DNA from: Phanerochaete sordida
Taxonomy: Eukaryota > Basidiomycota > Agaricomycetes > Polyporales > Phanerochaetaceae
Direction of reading: 5' to 3'
DNA length: 64,000 bases
NCBI GenBank assembly: GCA_019973155.2
Contig: BPQB01000080.1
Span: forward strand, 1-64,000
Part shown: piece by piece, positions 1 to 12,531 of the stretch
How positions within the stretch are numbered: position 1 is the first letter of the stretch
Layout: each line of letters starts with the position of its first letter
Program-made: the position numbers and the translations under genes
Notes under the pieces: model-generated
The model's database searches: none
Seen by the model: only the letters and a program-made list of their open reading frames with translations
What the model was told of the DNA's origin: nothing

Positions 1-3000
1 GGGGGGGGAAGAGGAAGTGAGAATGAGGATCAGTCGCGACGCGAGCTAAGCGCGTAATTATAGTCACGTGAATTATGATAACCCCATGCTAGGCATAAGT
101 ATTATGTAATTCTCCCGCGAAATATACTGCTGCTCCTGCCGTCTGCGACGAGCACACCTGCTCGACTGGAATTCGGATCAATATATATAATTCACCTCGG
201 ACACACGTCATGTGATGCATGCGATACAAGATGCAACGGGATTGGCTGTCTGCCAAATCCGGCACGTGATGTTTCGACCTCGCCTCGGCCCTCGCAGGCG
301 ATCCCGTGACGTCACCTGCAGCAAGCAGGCTCGCGGAAGCTTCTCGGTCGCGCGTCCTCAGCATGCAGCCTTGCACTCACACCACGACGTCCACCCTTCG
401 CATCGCCCTCGAAATCAGCTTCTGCCCTTACGGCACATATTGGCGTTGAACGTTGAGTACTTGAGTACTGAGCACCATCATGTAGAGCAGCGTCAGTCTG
501 CAATACATGGCTTTCGCACCCGCATTCCTGGACCTCGACGGTGTACGCGCGACCCAGTACCTGGCGTACAGCACCACCAGCCTCCAAGTCTCAACCTGAG
601 GTATGTACATCTTTCCTTCTGATATTCGTTGCTTCACTGTTGCGTCAAAGCGAAGTTCGTGACGAAAATTGTTCCTCAACGTGAGTTCCGACGCAAAGGG
701 CGTCATCGGCCTCTGCTTTGTTTTCTTTTCGAGATACCCAGGTACATGAGTTTCCTATGGTTCACATTGTCATTAGATGAGCTGATTATTGCCTTAGCTT
801 TGCCGAGACGAATTCAGGTCAGCGGCAATCCACGGGTTGCGGAGAGGTATCAACTTAGCCCACATCGAGAAGACAGCAGTGGGCGATGGGGTGATGGTAG
901 TGCGAGTACTTACCAGGCCAGAGTGTGTGTTTGAAGGTGCATTGTTCTATTCCGCATTGGCCTAGGACCCTTGCCCGATAACCGGGTGGTGTGATTAATG
1001 ATTATATCGCTTGCAGGTAGTCACCAGCCATCGTACTCGCCTTCGCAAAGATATTCCGCTGGAAGTTGAAGTCCAGGATCTACCGCCGGAGCCCCTGCGG
1101 CACTCTTTCGCGCCTGCGAACATGAACCCCAATCGGCTCTTCATCCCCGCGTCCGAACTGGCCGTCATGTCATCCGCCTCATTCATGAATGGTTAGATAA
1201 GTAGCGAGTTCAAGCCTATGTTCCTGTTAGCGTTCCCAACGTCTATCCTGCCACCACTCGCGCTTTCGCCTGCGCTATCTCAGCCATACGCCTTCGCTGG
1301 CCACTTTGGAGGCCTTGGTCATCGCCCCGCTGTCGACGACGTGCCCCGTCCGTGCAACCCTCCTTCGAACTTGCGTGGTCTGCATCCGGCCGTCCAGCAT
1401 AACCTGCGAGCGCCGAGGGAACATCTGATAACGCGGTCGTGCAGCCGCACCTCTAGAATGCGACCACTCTCGACAGCGTGCTGCTGCCGCACGGTCCACA
1501 ATCTCACCACCGAGGGCGTGGCATCTCGCCGTCATTGATGTGGAGCGAGACGGGCCCGATGTTCAGCAGCTCGGACACGCACAATTATAGCGGTGAGTGC
1601 GGTTGCGCGCAGAGTCAATGGGATCTTTGCGCACGCGCGCAGGCTGAGAAGCGTACGAACAGCAAGTCAAGTACCACCAACCCTTCTAGAGAGGTACGGC
1701 AGTGCCAGAAAAGAGGTGACTTGAAGGAATAGGGCTCCCATGGCTGCGCCCTCGATGTTATTGCCCTGGGGCTTGCGTTGGGCGTAAGTACTAGATATTG
1801 CTGTCGAGAATGGTCTTTCTGATAATCATACTGTGCAGTTGCGCAGAGTCGCGCCTCGGTACTCGAGTACGCATTTCGCCCCGCTCTCGCCGCGGAATGC
1901 GCAGCAGGCGTCGACGAAGTCCTGGGGTGACTTATTCGCGGCTCTCCGCACGCATAACCACAAGCCGGACGGTTCGTCTGCCGTTGTTGGAGAGCGTGAT
2001 GATAAACACTGCGCCGTGAGGCTCGAGCATACGCTATGACGGGACCGGCAACCACTACGCACGCACGTTCAGCAAGGGTTCCGTACGCACAACGGACGGA
2101 CAGCGTATTGAGCGCGAGCAGGTCTCAGGCACAGCTCTTCCAGGTTCGACACTCACACACGTCTCTCCATGGCATTTACTGATTCAGCTATCCTCAGTAA
2201 CGGTGTCTCTATGCACCCGTTCCCGTGTGTCTATACTTCTGCCGCTTGGCCAGCGACTCGATGTCGTACTTCGGAGATTTAAATGTCATGTTCTTACCTC
2301 TACCTTCGTGTCTTCTTAGGCACCTCAGAAAGGTATTGACATGACGAGTACAAACCCGTGCGTAAGCACGGGCAGCAGCTAGTCCTGCACAAAGAGCCAT
2401 CCATATACGCATGGTTTCGTGAATTCCGCGGTCCTCAAAACGCTCCTTGCTACCTATTTGTGCTCCTCAACATCTCTGCGTACAAACGACATCCCTGCAT
2501 GACGGCCCAACACGCCTTCGCAGGGCGGGATTGACTTCGCTGGAGTCCTCCGCGCAGTGGGCCGCAAACAACCTGAGCAGATCTAAAAACTCCGCGGAAT
2601 ATACTTCCAGCCAGTCCGACCAGGTGCGCGTCGCGCTGTAAACTCGAAGCAGTGGGCAGACGCTGAACTTGGTTTAATATAACACACTTGGCTGGTCGAA
2701 ACCGGTTCGGACAATATGAACGTCTCTCAGTCTCGTTCCTAGACATTTCGCTCTACGGCTCCACCTTCGAAGGATGCGTCGGGCAAACAAAGGGCAATGT
2801 GCAGTCTTCGTGGGATCTGTAGGGCCCTGCGACGCTGCGCGGACGTGTTGGGGCCCGGCGCGCCCGCCGCCATGTCAACATTAGCGGGCGCGCCTGCCGA
2901 ATTCCCAAATGCTGCGACGGGTCCTGCAGCGTCAGTCGCGGGGCGAACCGCAGGCCGGGCATGGCGCGGACGCCACGAAGGCTTTGCGAAGCGCTCGAAG

Positions 3001-3301
3001 GAGCGAGAGAGCGCGCAGCTTGCGAGAACTGCCAGACAACTGCCAGGCGTATGTCCTGCGTGCATAGCTCCAGATCATAGCACACGGGGCTCCACGACGT
3101 AATTGCTAAGGGAGGCGACTGAGAAACAGCAGCCTGAGCCTATCAATTTAGAGGACTGCACGGCAACGTAAGTTTCGAGTCATTGTGCCACTACATGCAG
3201 ATTTGGCTTCAGAAGATCGCTATAATACAACTGTACAAATACAACGGCGATGATTGCATCGATTTTCCCGATTGTAGTGCACCCTCACACGCCACAGCCC
3301 C
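1..3301. other. Gene-poor left end, possibly decayed coding sequence
   Basis: No gene model could be supported. Open frames are short, overlap on both strands and lack a coherent chain of exons. Around 1.0-2.1 kb on the plus strand there are short protein-like stretches in changing frames interrupted by stops, which could be the relic of a gene or transposon, but no family was recognised. The sequence starts with a run of G. The 2.8-3.1 kb segment is very GC-rich without a convincing start or splice sites. Confidence 0.4.
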
Positions 3302-4060
3302 TCAATGGCCGCCGACGTGGTAGTGTCGGAAGACATCCATGACTGCCAATGTATTATGAGCGCGCCATTCATGCGGGCATCCGCAGAGTACTCACGTGCA
3401 CCATGCGCCTCGTCCGCATCCATCCCATCAAACGCCCCCTGTCCAGCGGGTGGACGGGCCCGGCCGCGGCTGGTCTTCGGCGCCTTGCGCTTGACCGCCT
3501 TGATACGTGCGCGCTGCGCTGCCAGGCGCTGCGCGAGGGCCTGCACGTCGCAGAGGTTGTAGTGCTTCATTGCTGCGTATTCCTCGCCGTGCGGGTTGGG
3601 CTTGATGCTGACGGGCTTGATGCTGAGCAGGTGTTCCGTGGCCAGCTGGAGATGGGCCCCGGTGTTCAGCTCTGGACCCCGGGCGCCAGCCTGAGACGGC
3701 GTGAAGACGAACCTTGAAGTCCTTCTTCGCATCGCTATGCATAATGGACGGCCCCTTAGGCTGCGCGAGCTCGCTTTCCGACGAGCCGCTCGCACGCCCC
3801 ATCTCCTCCAGTCGCCGCGCAAGGTCTGCGACCTGGCGCTCGTTGTACTTGGCCATGGGGTTCCCGCCGCCGTACGGGTTGTTCTCGACGTCGACCGGCG
3901 TGAGCTCTTCGAAATCAAGGTCCCGGAGCTGTAGAGCGACGTCGGTACCTGCCCAGGGGTAGGGTTCCGCGAGTGAACGTACCTTGTACTTCTTCTTTGC
4001 GTCTTTCTTCACGATCCAGCGACCGCCGGGAGGCAACACTCCGAGCGCAGGCGGCAGCAT
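3302..4060 (-). CDS. Protein with two XPA-C-like repeats, copy A
   Basis: Four exons (4060-3983, 3928-3713, 3669-3396, 3342-3302) give a 202-residue protein. Each half carries a motif resembling the C-terminal DNA-binding domain of nucleotide excision repair protein XPA: a basic TDAK-like start (VKKDAKKKYK in half 1, HSDAKKDFK in half 2), an L-x-D/L-x-x-L-xP stretch, an NP-Y/H-G turn, then MAKYNERQVADLA or MKHYNLCDVQALA. There is no XPA zinc finger. A basic linker and an acidic GAFDGMDADEAH tail follow. Introns sit at the repeat boundaries, in the same places as in the two neighbouring paralogues. The role is unknown; DNA or protein binding is inferred only from the XPA resemblance. Confidence 0.72.
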
Positions 4061-4340
4061 GGCGACGGGGAGATGGGACGACGAGAGTAAGCTGCGAGGT
4101 TAGGGGCCTGCATGGTCTGCCTGCGTCCGGGTGCAATACACCTGGGGCCTGGACAACGATCACATGTTGACGCAACAGGGGCGAAGTTGTTTGCTCGCGG
4201 CTCTAAGGGTGGGTCACTACAACCGTACTCACATCTCTCGGCATCGAATCGGTACAACGGGGGAGGTGTATCTTGGGATTAACCCTGTTTGATCGGTCAG
4301 TAAGATACAAGTACAACCGTACCGGCTCCTCTCGTAGCTC

Positions 4341-5136
4341 TCAATGCATGCCATAGTCATGAAAGATACCCATCACTGGGAGCACCATAGTGAATAGCAG
4401 CAAACATGGCGCAAGTAGACGACTCACGCTTAGCATGCGCATCGTCGGGGCTCATACCATCGAACGCGCCGTCCCCGTCCCAGTCGCCGTCATAATCCTC
4501 ATAGGGGCTCGGGCTCCGCTTCGCACGTCGTCCCTTCTTTGGCGACCGTGCAGGTCGCGAGCTCGAGGCGGCCGCCGAGCTGGATGACGCAGACTGCGTG
4601 CGCGCGGCGGCCAAACGCTCCGCGAGTGCCACTACGTCACAGAGGTTGTAGTGCTTCATCGGCGGAAGTCGGTCTCCGTAAGGGTTGGGCTCGATTCTGG
4701 TAGGCTTGATGGCGCGCAGCTGCTCAGTCGTCAGCTAGGAATGGCCGGCATGCTCAGCGCGGCCCGGCACGCGAAGAAGTGGGAAGACACCTACACCGTA
4801 CTCGTTCTTGGCTTTGGTGTGCAGGATCTCTTTCCCATTCGGCTTGGCTAGATCACCATCGCTCGAGGGGCCTGCGGCGGTAGCGGCCTCCTTCAGCCGA
4901 CGTGCGAGGGCTTGTACGTCGCGTTCGCTGTACTTGACCACAGGATGCGGTCCACCGCGGGGGTTTGGTAATACTGAGAGAGGCGTGAGGCTGGCGAGAT
5001 CTGCGTCCGAAAGCTTCGTAGAATGAGTCCAATCTGCACGACAGGGCGGCTGCGGGGGATTACCGACCTTGTACCGTTTTCTTGCGTCGGTTTTGAAGAT
5101 CCAGCTGCCTGTTGGTTGCGTTCGACTGGGAGGCAT
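4341..5136 (-). CDS. Protein with two XPA-C-like repeats, copy B
   Basis: Four exons (5136-5068, 5013-4795, 4734-4428, 4375-4341) give 209 residues, starting MPPSRTQ. Half 1 has FKTDARKRYK, LSDADLASLTP, NPRGG and VVKYSERDVQALARRL; half 2 has LHTKAKNEYG, LTTEQLRAIKP, NPYGD and MKHYNLCDVVALAERL. A Ser/Ala/Lys/Arg-rich linker leads to an acidic GAFDGMSPDDAHAK tail. The last intron splits the codon after DAHAK exactly as in copy A, and the last exon encodes only about 11 residues. It lies tandemly about 280 bp from copy A. Same family as A and C; XPA-C resemblance is a pattern match, not a search result. Confidence 0.72.
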
Positions 5137-5509
5137 GGTCGTCGTACTGGGACAAGCTCGTCGTCATCAGGAGCGAGCACAAGTGATATGGGGTCAACTG
5201 GTCATGCATCATGACGCGTCCATGGGCAGCTTGAGTGCGTGCGTGACGGTTTCAGATCGTCTTACAGTATCATCTCTGATCATACGCAACGGGTCATCTC
5301 ATCGATGCGCTCATCGCTTGTGTATGTCGGACTCCTATATATTTTGCGCTCCCGAACCTGCATATGAGTATGGTACAACAAGTAAAAGTACATCTTGAGA
5401 AAAATCCAAATTCAAGTCCGTTCAGGAGCTGCTGCTCGATACACTGCGCGCGACAAGGTTAATCAGCGACAAGTACGACTGCAAGGAAGACAAGAACGAC
5501 ACGCACTCA

Positions 5510-6236
5510 TTAATCTTCAGCTTCGTCGCCAAGCAGCGAATCGTCTGCTCCAGAATCATAGTCGGGGTCGTCGCACTCTAGGTCGTAGCCATAGTCGTGC
5601 GAAAACTGGTCCGACATGGACCATCCTCGCGACGACGAAGCAACCGGCGCGGGTACATTTCGAGGCTGGACCGGCAGCTTCGCTGTTAGACCCAGCCGCT
5701 TCGCAAGTGCCTCGACGTCGCAGACATTGTAGTGCTTCATAGGGTATGGTCCTCCGTGGGGGTTAGGTTCGACGCGCACTGGCTTGATTGCCTTCAGCTG
5801 GTCGTTCGTCATCTAGGGGTGGTTTGTCAGTGCTTGATTAGTCTCAAGCACTCACGACGGCGCACTGAATACACATCTTTCGCCCTGCTGTGCAGAATCT
5901 CGTCTCCGCAGGGCTTTGCTAGCTCGACCTTTGGTGGAACGAAAGGTGTCTTGAAGGAGTCGCCGTGCAGGCGGCGGGCGAGGGATTCGAGATCGCGTAC
6001 GCTGTACCTGACTGCGGCATTCCGTCCACCATACGGATTTCTGTCGACGGAGATCGGTGTGATGCTTTCGAGGTCTTTGACAGATAGCTGTATGACGCTT
6101 CAGTAGGAAGGGAAAGCGATCGAGTAGTGGAAGTTGTACTCACCTTGTACGTCTTCATCGCCTTTGTCTTGTACATCCACTGACTTTCGCTAGGCGTGAT
6201 ATATGCCGGCTTAGTCTTGGTGCGAGTCGGAGGCAT
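5510..6236 (-). CDS. Protein with two XPA-C-like repeats, copy C
   Basis: Three exons (6236-6144, 6087-5866, 5812-5510) give about 205 residues starting MPPTRTKTK. Half 1 has MYKTKAMKTYK, LSVKDLESITP, NPYGG and AVRYSVRDLESLARRL; half 2 has LHSRAKDVYS, MTNDQLKAIKP, NPHGG and MKHYNVCDVEALAKRL. The C-terminus is acidic and lacks the fourth exon of copies A and B. The second intron needs the weak donor GTGCGC to stay in frame; the stronger GTGAGT ten bases on breaks it. An upstream in-frame start would add a hydrophobic extension, but the MPP start matches copy B. Confidence 0.68.
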
Positions 6237-7301
6237 ACTACTTGAGGGTGCAACCTGCATTCCCAGAAGACGTGTCAAAAGCATGAGCACTCCCAGGATA
6301 TACGACGATGTCATCGCCGAAACGCACTTTCGCTACTTGAAGCTGGGGTTTGGCAAGGCCAGGAGAGGACGTCTTTTCAGGAGCGATGAGGGTAAGGATG
6401 GAAGGGCAGGAGGGGAGGGGAGTCGTCGAGTGGGAGCATGACGGACGTGCTGCGCGGCGGTCACGGGTGCGCGCCACTCGGTTCGATTCGACACATTTGG
6501 CATTTTGAGCCGGTTCGGGTGATATCATCGAAGACAACCGAACTGAAACTGGCCAACCCCCCGAATATACGTCGTTTGCCACTCCGAACTCCGGGGGAAC
6601 TCCGGCCAGTGGCCACCGAGGCGCGCCTCTCGTGTCCACCACCACATCCCATCCATGCGAACATTTGACTATTGTCAGTAAACTTGCTTGACACAAATCT
6701 CTGCGTGTCGCGAACAGTATCTGCGTGGGCTGAAGACGTCGTGACGGCTCGCACAGCATCAACCGTGTTGCAAGGCTCGAGCTGCCGGCGGCTGTGCATC
6801 ATCGAGGTGAGTACATCGACGTGTACTTCCTTTTGCAGCCTCTGACAGACATATTGCCGCAAGTCAGGCGGCGACATGTGGCTCAATTGAGGCACCACGA
6901 ATTGTTGCAGCCTGCGCGGTCAGGTACAGCCGGATCGTCGCGCCTGGCAGTACCTCTTGCAGGCACGACAAATGCTTTCTGCGCGCACATATCGACAACA
7001 TATCGAGCATTTCATTGGTACTAGCTGCTATGCGCCGCTCACGCTGGTATTACCGGATGGAATCGTCAACGGCGCCGCGGGCATTCGGCTAAACTCGCGC
7101 TCATGCTCGTGTCGTCCGGACCGGGCACGGCTTCTGACATCGCGTACGCTGCGAATCTTGCTATGGCTCACCTGCTCCGGAGCTCTTGAAAGTAGCGCTG
7201 GCTGTACGATGCGCAGTCTCGCATCCTGGCGTCAAAATCAAGCATAAAAGCGCAGGGAATATTTCTGCGCTGCCCTTTCGCCGAACTTGTCAGTCCAACC
7301 G
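6237..7301. other. Intergenic, contains dispersed repeat copy 1
   Basis: No supported gene. Short fragments around 6.8-6.95 kb read plausibly on either strand but do not form a complete model. The segment holds one copy of the dispersed repeat (6491-6590) and, near 7240, an A-rich CATAAAAG box about 60 bp upstream of the next gene. Confidence 0.5.
6491..6590 (+). repeat. Dispersed ~100-bp repeat, copy 1
   Basis: Carries the family core GAGCCGGTTCGGGTGAT, then after about 18 bases CCGAACTGAAACTGGCC and an A/T-rich end reading GAATATACG. Shares the following GCCACTCCGA with copy 5. Four other copies are at 17987, 31031, 34689 and 51541. Confidence 0.7.
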
Positions 7302-8406
7302 ATGATGTTCGCACCACTCCTCAACGTCCTGCTTGCTGTAGCAGCGCTGGCTGCCGGCCTCCCCTCTCTCGCCTTACCAGAGTCAACACAGTCGACGAAG
7401 ATGTGCTCAGACCTCGGCAAGTCCATCATCCCCATCCCGCAGGTTGGGGTGTGGAATGGCACGAGGCAAATTGGGTACCTGTCCATCCTACCGTCATCGG
7501 TATATGGCGCGTAAGTACTCCGGTGTCCCATTTTGTGCGAGACCGGTTGACGAGGTCGTCCACAGCGGGTACTCTATCAGTCCCACCACCACCGGCGCTC
7601 TGACTGGCGTATACCTATGTGGGAATCCGACGATTGCGAACCCTACCATTCTCAGCGGATCTGTAGGTCTTACTCTCATCGCTCGCACATATCGGACGAG
7701 CTGACCTTTTCTCACAGAACGCGTTGAACTTCTCAATACTTACAGTACCGCCATCAGCATCATCGCGCCGAGCTGGCCGGATTTCCGTCCCAATTCTACG
7801 AAGTAAGAAGTGTAGCCCATCGAGAGCGCGAACTCAAAGACTGATTCATCTACAGCTGGGCGGTTCTTGGTCCAGCACCAGTCTCCCAGCCTGGTGCGTT
7901 GCCAAACACGACGGGCACGCCAATTTGGGTCCAAGGTGCTCCGTCTTATGTCAGTATCACTGCTCTCCGGGCAGAAAAGCTGGCTAACCAAGGCGACGGC
8001 AGTGGGAGTCCGCGGTATGGACCGTACAGAGTGGATTCGACAGCGCAGGAAACTACCACAATAAGCTGATTCGTACGTGCACGACCTCAGTCTTGTGGAT
8101 CTTGCAGCTGACAGCCGCGTTCTGTGACGATAGCCTACTGGGTCAACCAGGACGGATGTAAGTTTGAGTTTCGCGTCTTATTTTTCTCTCGTCTGACGCT
8201 CTCTACGTTCTAGCTCGCTGGAACCTGACCATCGCTGCTTCGGCACAAGGGAATGGTTTCGTCCTGACCGGTAACTTCAGAAACTTTATTGCGAGCTACA
8301 CGGCTCCCTCTACACCCTGGTATGAGGTGGTAAGTATCTCGAACTGCTATCGTTGAGAGACTGCTCATCGTACCCGGTGCTCCCTTCGCAGTTCTTTGCC
8401 TTTTAG
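7302..8406 (+). CDS. Secreted protein of family D, copy D1 (possible frameshift)
   Basis: The start at 7302 (or the adjacent ATG at 7305) opens a signal peptide, MMFAPLLNVLLAVAALAAG. Exons follow the family plan: exon 1 to 7510, exon 2 7566-7662, then six further exons to FFAF and TAG at 8404-8406. Shared marks are GYLS near the end of exon 1, GALTGVYLCGN in exon 2, TAISIIAP in exon 3 and a phase-2 junction giving N-W at the start of exon 4. With the canonical donor at 7663 and acceptor at 7717, exon 3 is one base short compared with the three paralogues and the frame is lost; a weaker donor at 7667 would restore it. So it is either a live gene with shifted splicing or a recent pseudogene. 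Function unknown. Confidence 0.6.
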
Positions 8407-8826
8407 TAGGCCGTGCGCCCTGCCGCGGCCGCACAAGCATTTCCGGGAGAGCACGATAGATGGCTTCTTTCTATTGCACATATCTTGCGAGAGTGCGGTC
8501 TCCGTATATTCTATCATTTTGCTTGCAATTGCTCTATTCCTCGGTGTCTCAGTCTGACGAGCGAGCTCGGGAGGGCGGCCATGGTGGGATCGTGACGGTG
8601 ACTGTCACGTAGTGCCAGATCATGCCACAAACAGCAAGATCTGGACCCGATTTGGTCGGGTCCCTAGTCTTCGGCGACGTCGACGTCGGACGTCGAAGGC
8701 TCGTCCCTCGCCGACGATGACGAACATACCCCCAACGACTCTCTTTTCAACCACCACCACCTCCTCACTTCGCCCTTCGCCTCCTTACCCATCAGCACCA
8801 TCAGCACCTGCGTCGGCGAACCAAGG
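8407..8826. other. Intergenic, 5' flank of the TPR gene
   Basis: No gene seen. The last 200 bases are C/T- and AC-rich with CGTCGACGTCGGACGTCG-like palindromic runs near 8680, plausibly promoter and 5' UTR of the next gene. Confidence 0.4.
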
Positions 8827-11097
8827 ATGGCCATCCCAGAAGACGCGACCTTGCGGGCAGCACAGCTGAAGGAGGAGGGCAACGAGCTCTTTAGGAAGAA
8901 AGAACACGTCGCGGCGTACGCGAAGTACTCTGAGGCTATCGCGTTTGACGGGAACAACGCCGTGCTGTATGCCAACCGCGGCGCGTGTTCGCTGGCGATG
9001 AGAAAGTGAGTGCTAATGTGCTACGTCGTTCCCGTCCAGTCGATAAATGCGAAAAACGATTACACAGGCATATCGACGTCGTGATTGATTGCCAGGAGGT
9101 GCGTCGCCCGGGACTGCCCTGTCCTGTCGGGTAGTCCTAACACTCTGCTTTTAGGCGACCAGACTAGACCCGAAATACCTGAAGGCGTGGATACGTCTTG
9201 CAACTAGTTCAAAGGTTTGTCTACGATCTTTCACGAGTCATCGCCGTTTGATTATAGTGTCGCTCACTATGTGAAGATCCTAGAGAGACTCGAGTGGAGC
9301 AGACACGCCTTCGAGCAGGTCGTATGCCTGCTGACTGCAGAGCCTCTGGCGGACGACATCGCGCTCAAGGAGCAGTGTCAAGCAGAAATCAGCAAGATTG
9401 ACGTGAGGCTGGCTACAGGGCCTATACTCAATATATGCTGTGAAGATCACCTCAACCTGCAGCCGTGGAAAAAAGCGCGCGAGATGCGCGACGACATCAA
9501 CGCGAAGGGTGAAGAGCTCGAGCAACATACCAGCGTGCGTTTTAGACGTATATATGCATTAAATCTTGCTACGGAGGCTGATAAGACACGCTACAGGTCC
9601 GGTTGCTGTTGGACGCACGCGATGTAAGGATCATATTCGAGCTTCGAACGAACCTCTTTGAACATCCTTGGTAGGAACTAGAAAAGGGGATCAATCTGCT
9701 CAAGCAAGTTCGTCGGCCTTTCTTTCCTGAGCAAGAAGATCGGATCATCGGTAGCCCGGGGGTGCGCTCTTCTCCCTTTCCCATCTACCATCAGCTCACG
9801 CTGCTCAGGCTTTGAAGCATCTGACTGCAGCAGCGATGATAGATTCCCGCGTATTCCCTCCAGAGATGCCAGACTTCCACGCGAGATACAATCTGCAAGG
9901 TAAGTCCTACTTATGCCGCTACATTTCCAGACCATCTCATCCTTGACAGTTCAGCTCGAGTATGCGGAATACGCGGCGTTCTGGGAGCTCGGTGCGCACG
10001 CCGTCATCGCAGCTGCAGAGCGCATGGAGGAGGCAGCTGGATGGGATGACGTCGGGCCCGCACTCGCTACTACACTGCGGTACGCTCTGACTCTGAGTCT
10101 TTTTTTCCCGATCTCTGACGGTAAACCTTCCAGGTCCTGGGTCCTCCGCGGCCTCTTCCATTCCCTCCAGAAAGGAAAGGCCGAAAGCGAGGCGGCAATC
10201 GAGCTGTGGAGCGACGCCATAGAAGTGCTAGAGTGGGCTTTGCCAAGGTGCAAGACCATGTGCGGCGTGGAGGAAGACGTCTTTCAGGTGACGTTCCTGC
10301 GCAGGCTTCGATGCCTGCAAATCGCGGAACAAATACATGTCAGTACCCCAGTCCATGCAACCGACCATCATATAGAAATCTGATGTTACTCAGGAGGTTT
10401 TTGACGACGAAGAGCGATACTCGCATGAACAGCTTCGGCTTAGTGCACTAGATATTATACGCGATCTAGATTCTACAGAATCTCCGTCCGGTATACCTCC
10501 ATCGCACAAGCTTGCATTCTACATTTACCCACGCGCTCGCGCGCACGAGTATGTGCTGGTTCACCCTGTGCTTATGAATATTACTGACAACTCACAAGGA
10601 TTCTGGCTCACTGCGATCAGGCACTAGCGCACAAAGCGTCCACGCAGAACAACAGCGAGAGCGCACGTAAATACTTTTGCGAGGCGTTCGAGCAATACAA
10701 GCGCGCCATGCAACTATATCCGCCGGACGACGAGAGATATCAGAGCATGTTTTTGCCACACTTACTGCGGGCAATTCTAACCTGTTCGTTAGGTGCGGGC
10801 GCAAACGCCCTCGACCTATTCCTTCTGTCGGGCGCGTACACTGTCCGGGACCTCGTCATCCACATGCGGGCGAACCCGGGGTTGCTCAAGGCGAACGAAC
10901 TCTGGGGGCGCTACCACGACGCGATAGACCGGCAGATGAGGCTGTGTGAGGCCATCCTCGCCGTGCAGAACATCCTCGGCCAGTACAACGACGGAGAACT
11001 CACGCTGGACAGTCCGGCAGTGCGCCCGCCCACGGCCACCCTCGACATGGTGGAGGCTTTCCTTCGATTTCGGCAGCAAAATCATGCCGAGCACTGA
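8827..11097 (+). CDS. TPR-domain protein
   Basis: Eleven exons (8827-9005, 9068-9098, 9155-9214, 9277-9534, 9597-9623, 9675-9761, 9809-9899, 9950-10079, 10134-10338, 10394-10548, 10599-11097) keep frame throughout and give 573 residues. Residues about 10-90 form a cochaperone-like tetratricopeptide block: LKEEGNELFRKKEHVAAYAK, the SEAIAFD and VLYANRGACSLA helices, then EATRLDPKYLKAWIRLA. The remaining 480 residues are mostly helical and were not recognised. The fourth exon needs the acceptor AAG at 9274-9276 rather than TAG at 9255-9257. TPRs of this type bind Hsp70/Hsp90 C-termini in known cochaperones; whether this one does is inference. Confidence 0.85.
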
Positions 11098-12531
11098 GAT
11101 TTTCGTTGCAGGCTTCGGTGTAAACATGTTGTGGACTGTTCTTTCTTGCCGTGTTCGCAATTTGACGGCTCTACGTGTGATATCCCTGTAATCAGATTTG
11201 TTTGTATCGCTCGCGTAATACGTTCTCGTCCGCCCTCGAGCCCCATCTCAGCCTCAGGCGTGTCGATCCAGACGCTAAGTAGGGACGAGACGCGTTTCTC
11301 TGATTTAATTCCCAATTACCCTTACCGTGACTCTGGAAAAGATATCCTCTGCGTACTTACCTCTGCTATGGAAGCCCACTCTGCTATGGAAGCCCACGAA
11401 TCGCACCAGAATCAGGATGTGTCTTCGATACCGATGGCAGTGTCGAAACGTCGCGACAGCCAGCGGATGGCGGAAGCGCCTAGCTGAGAGTCAGCGCGTC
11501 CGGGCGCGCTACGCGACTTGCCTCCGTCCCTCACCATGCATCGATTGCAATCACACTCCGTCCACCTTAATGTGGCCGATATTGGATGCTAATATCTTCT
11601 GATAGCATTCCTCAATGGCTATATGCGGGTGAGTGGTACAGCTGGAGCCGCATACGGACTAAGTCGTTGCTCACGGTTTGCCAGCATGCGGCTCAAGTAG
11701 GAATCCTGGAGACATATGATTGCATGATGCCTTTGCTACTCGTTCTAGCCTAGGACGACGATGAACCACAGTGTTCCTCGTGCCAATACAAGCAGGTGAA
11801 CGACGATCTCCGGCCAGCTGTCGCCGCGGCGCGTCTTGGTCCTTGCCTTCGCCGATGGATGTCGGACGTGTCGTCGATGTCAACGGTGTACCTGATACAC
11901 ATGACGAGCCGATGCGCCTCTCACTCTCATGCTTCCATTTTTTTTGTGCTCGTATACTGACAAGAACGTGTCTCAACTCCACGTTTGTGCTTCATTGCAG
12001 GCACGTGAACTGCTACCGAAGTTCCCCCTCCCAATGCCATCCGTACCTGATCTTACTCGTGAGTCATGCATGAGCGGATGCTTCGTCTTCCTTGTGCCCA
12101 CCTCACGCGCGTTCGGTAGTCTTTTGACACGCCTCATAAGAGGCGAATCGCAGTCGGTGCTAGCCTCAGCTACCATGCTTCCAGCTCGCCACCGAGCACG
12201 TCTACGATCCGAATGTAGATCACTCGCGGAGCTTCTCTGTCCAATGTCAGATGTACTCCTCCGTCCGATGTAGTTGAGGATCTGCGTCTGCTGGCATCGC
12301 GCGCCACCCGGATCTCTCGCCTCCCGCGCATGCGCGCTGTTGCGAACCAGTAGTAGGTCTATATTTGACTTTACAGAACAAGAAATCTGACATACGAGGT
12401 GAACCCAATAGCTTGTCCGCGCGGCAATGGAAAGCATAAAGGACAGCGCGTCGTAGCTCATGAGCTCCAGCACGCTCGCCTTTGCTAAGTACGTCGAATA
12501 GACGGCATCCGAGACGTGTCCAGCTCCATCG
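11098..12531. other. Intergenic with a short direct repeat
   Basis: No gene could be supported. An 18-base unit, CTCTGCTATGGAAGCCCA, occurs twice in immediate succession near 11360-11397. Around 11.7-12.1 kb there is a spliceable-looking stretch but no start and no recognisable product. Confidence 0.4.

Noticed and set aside
1000..2150. Possible gene at the left end
   Set aside because: Protein-like pieces are in different frames with stops and no consistent splice sites; no family recognised.
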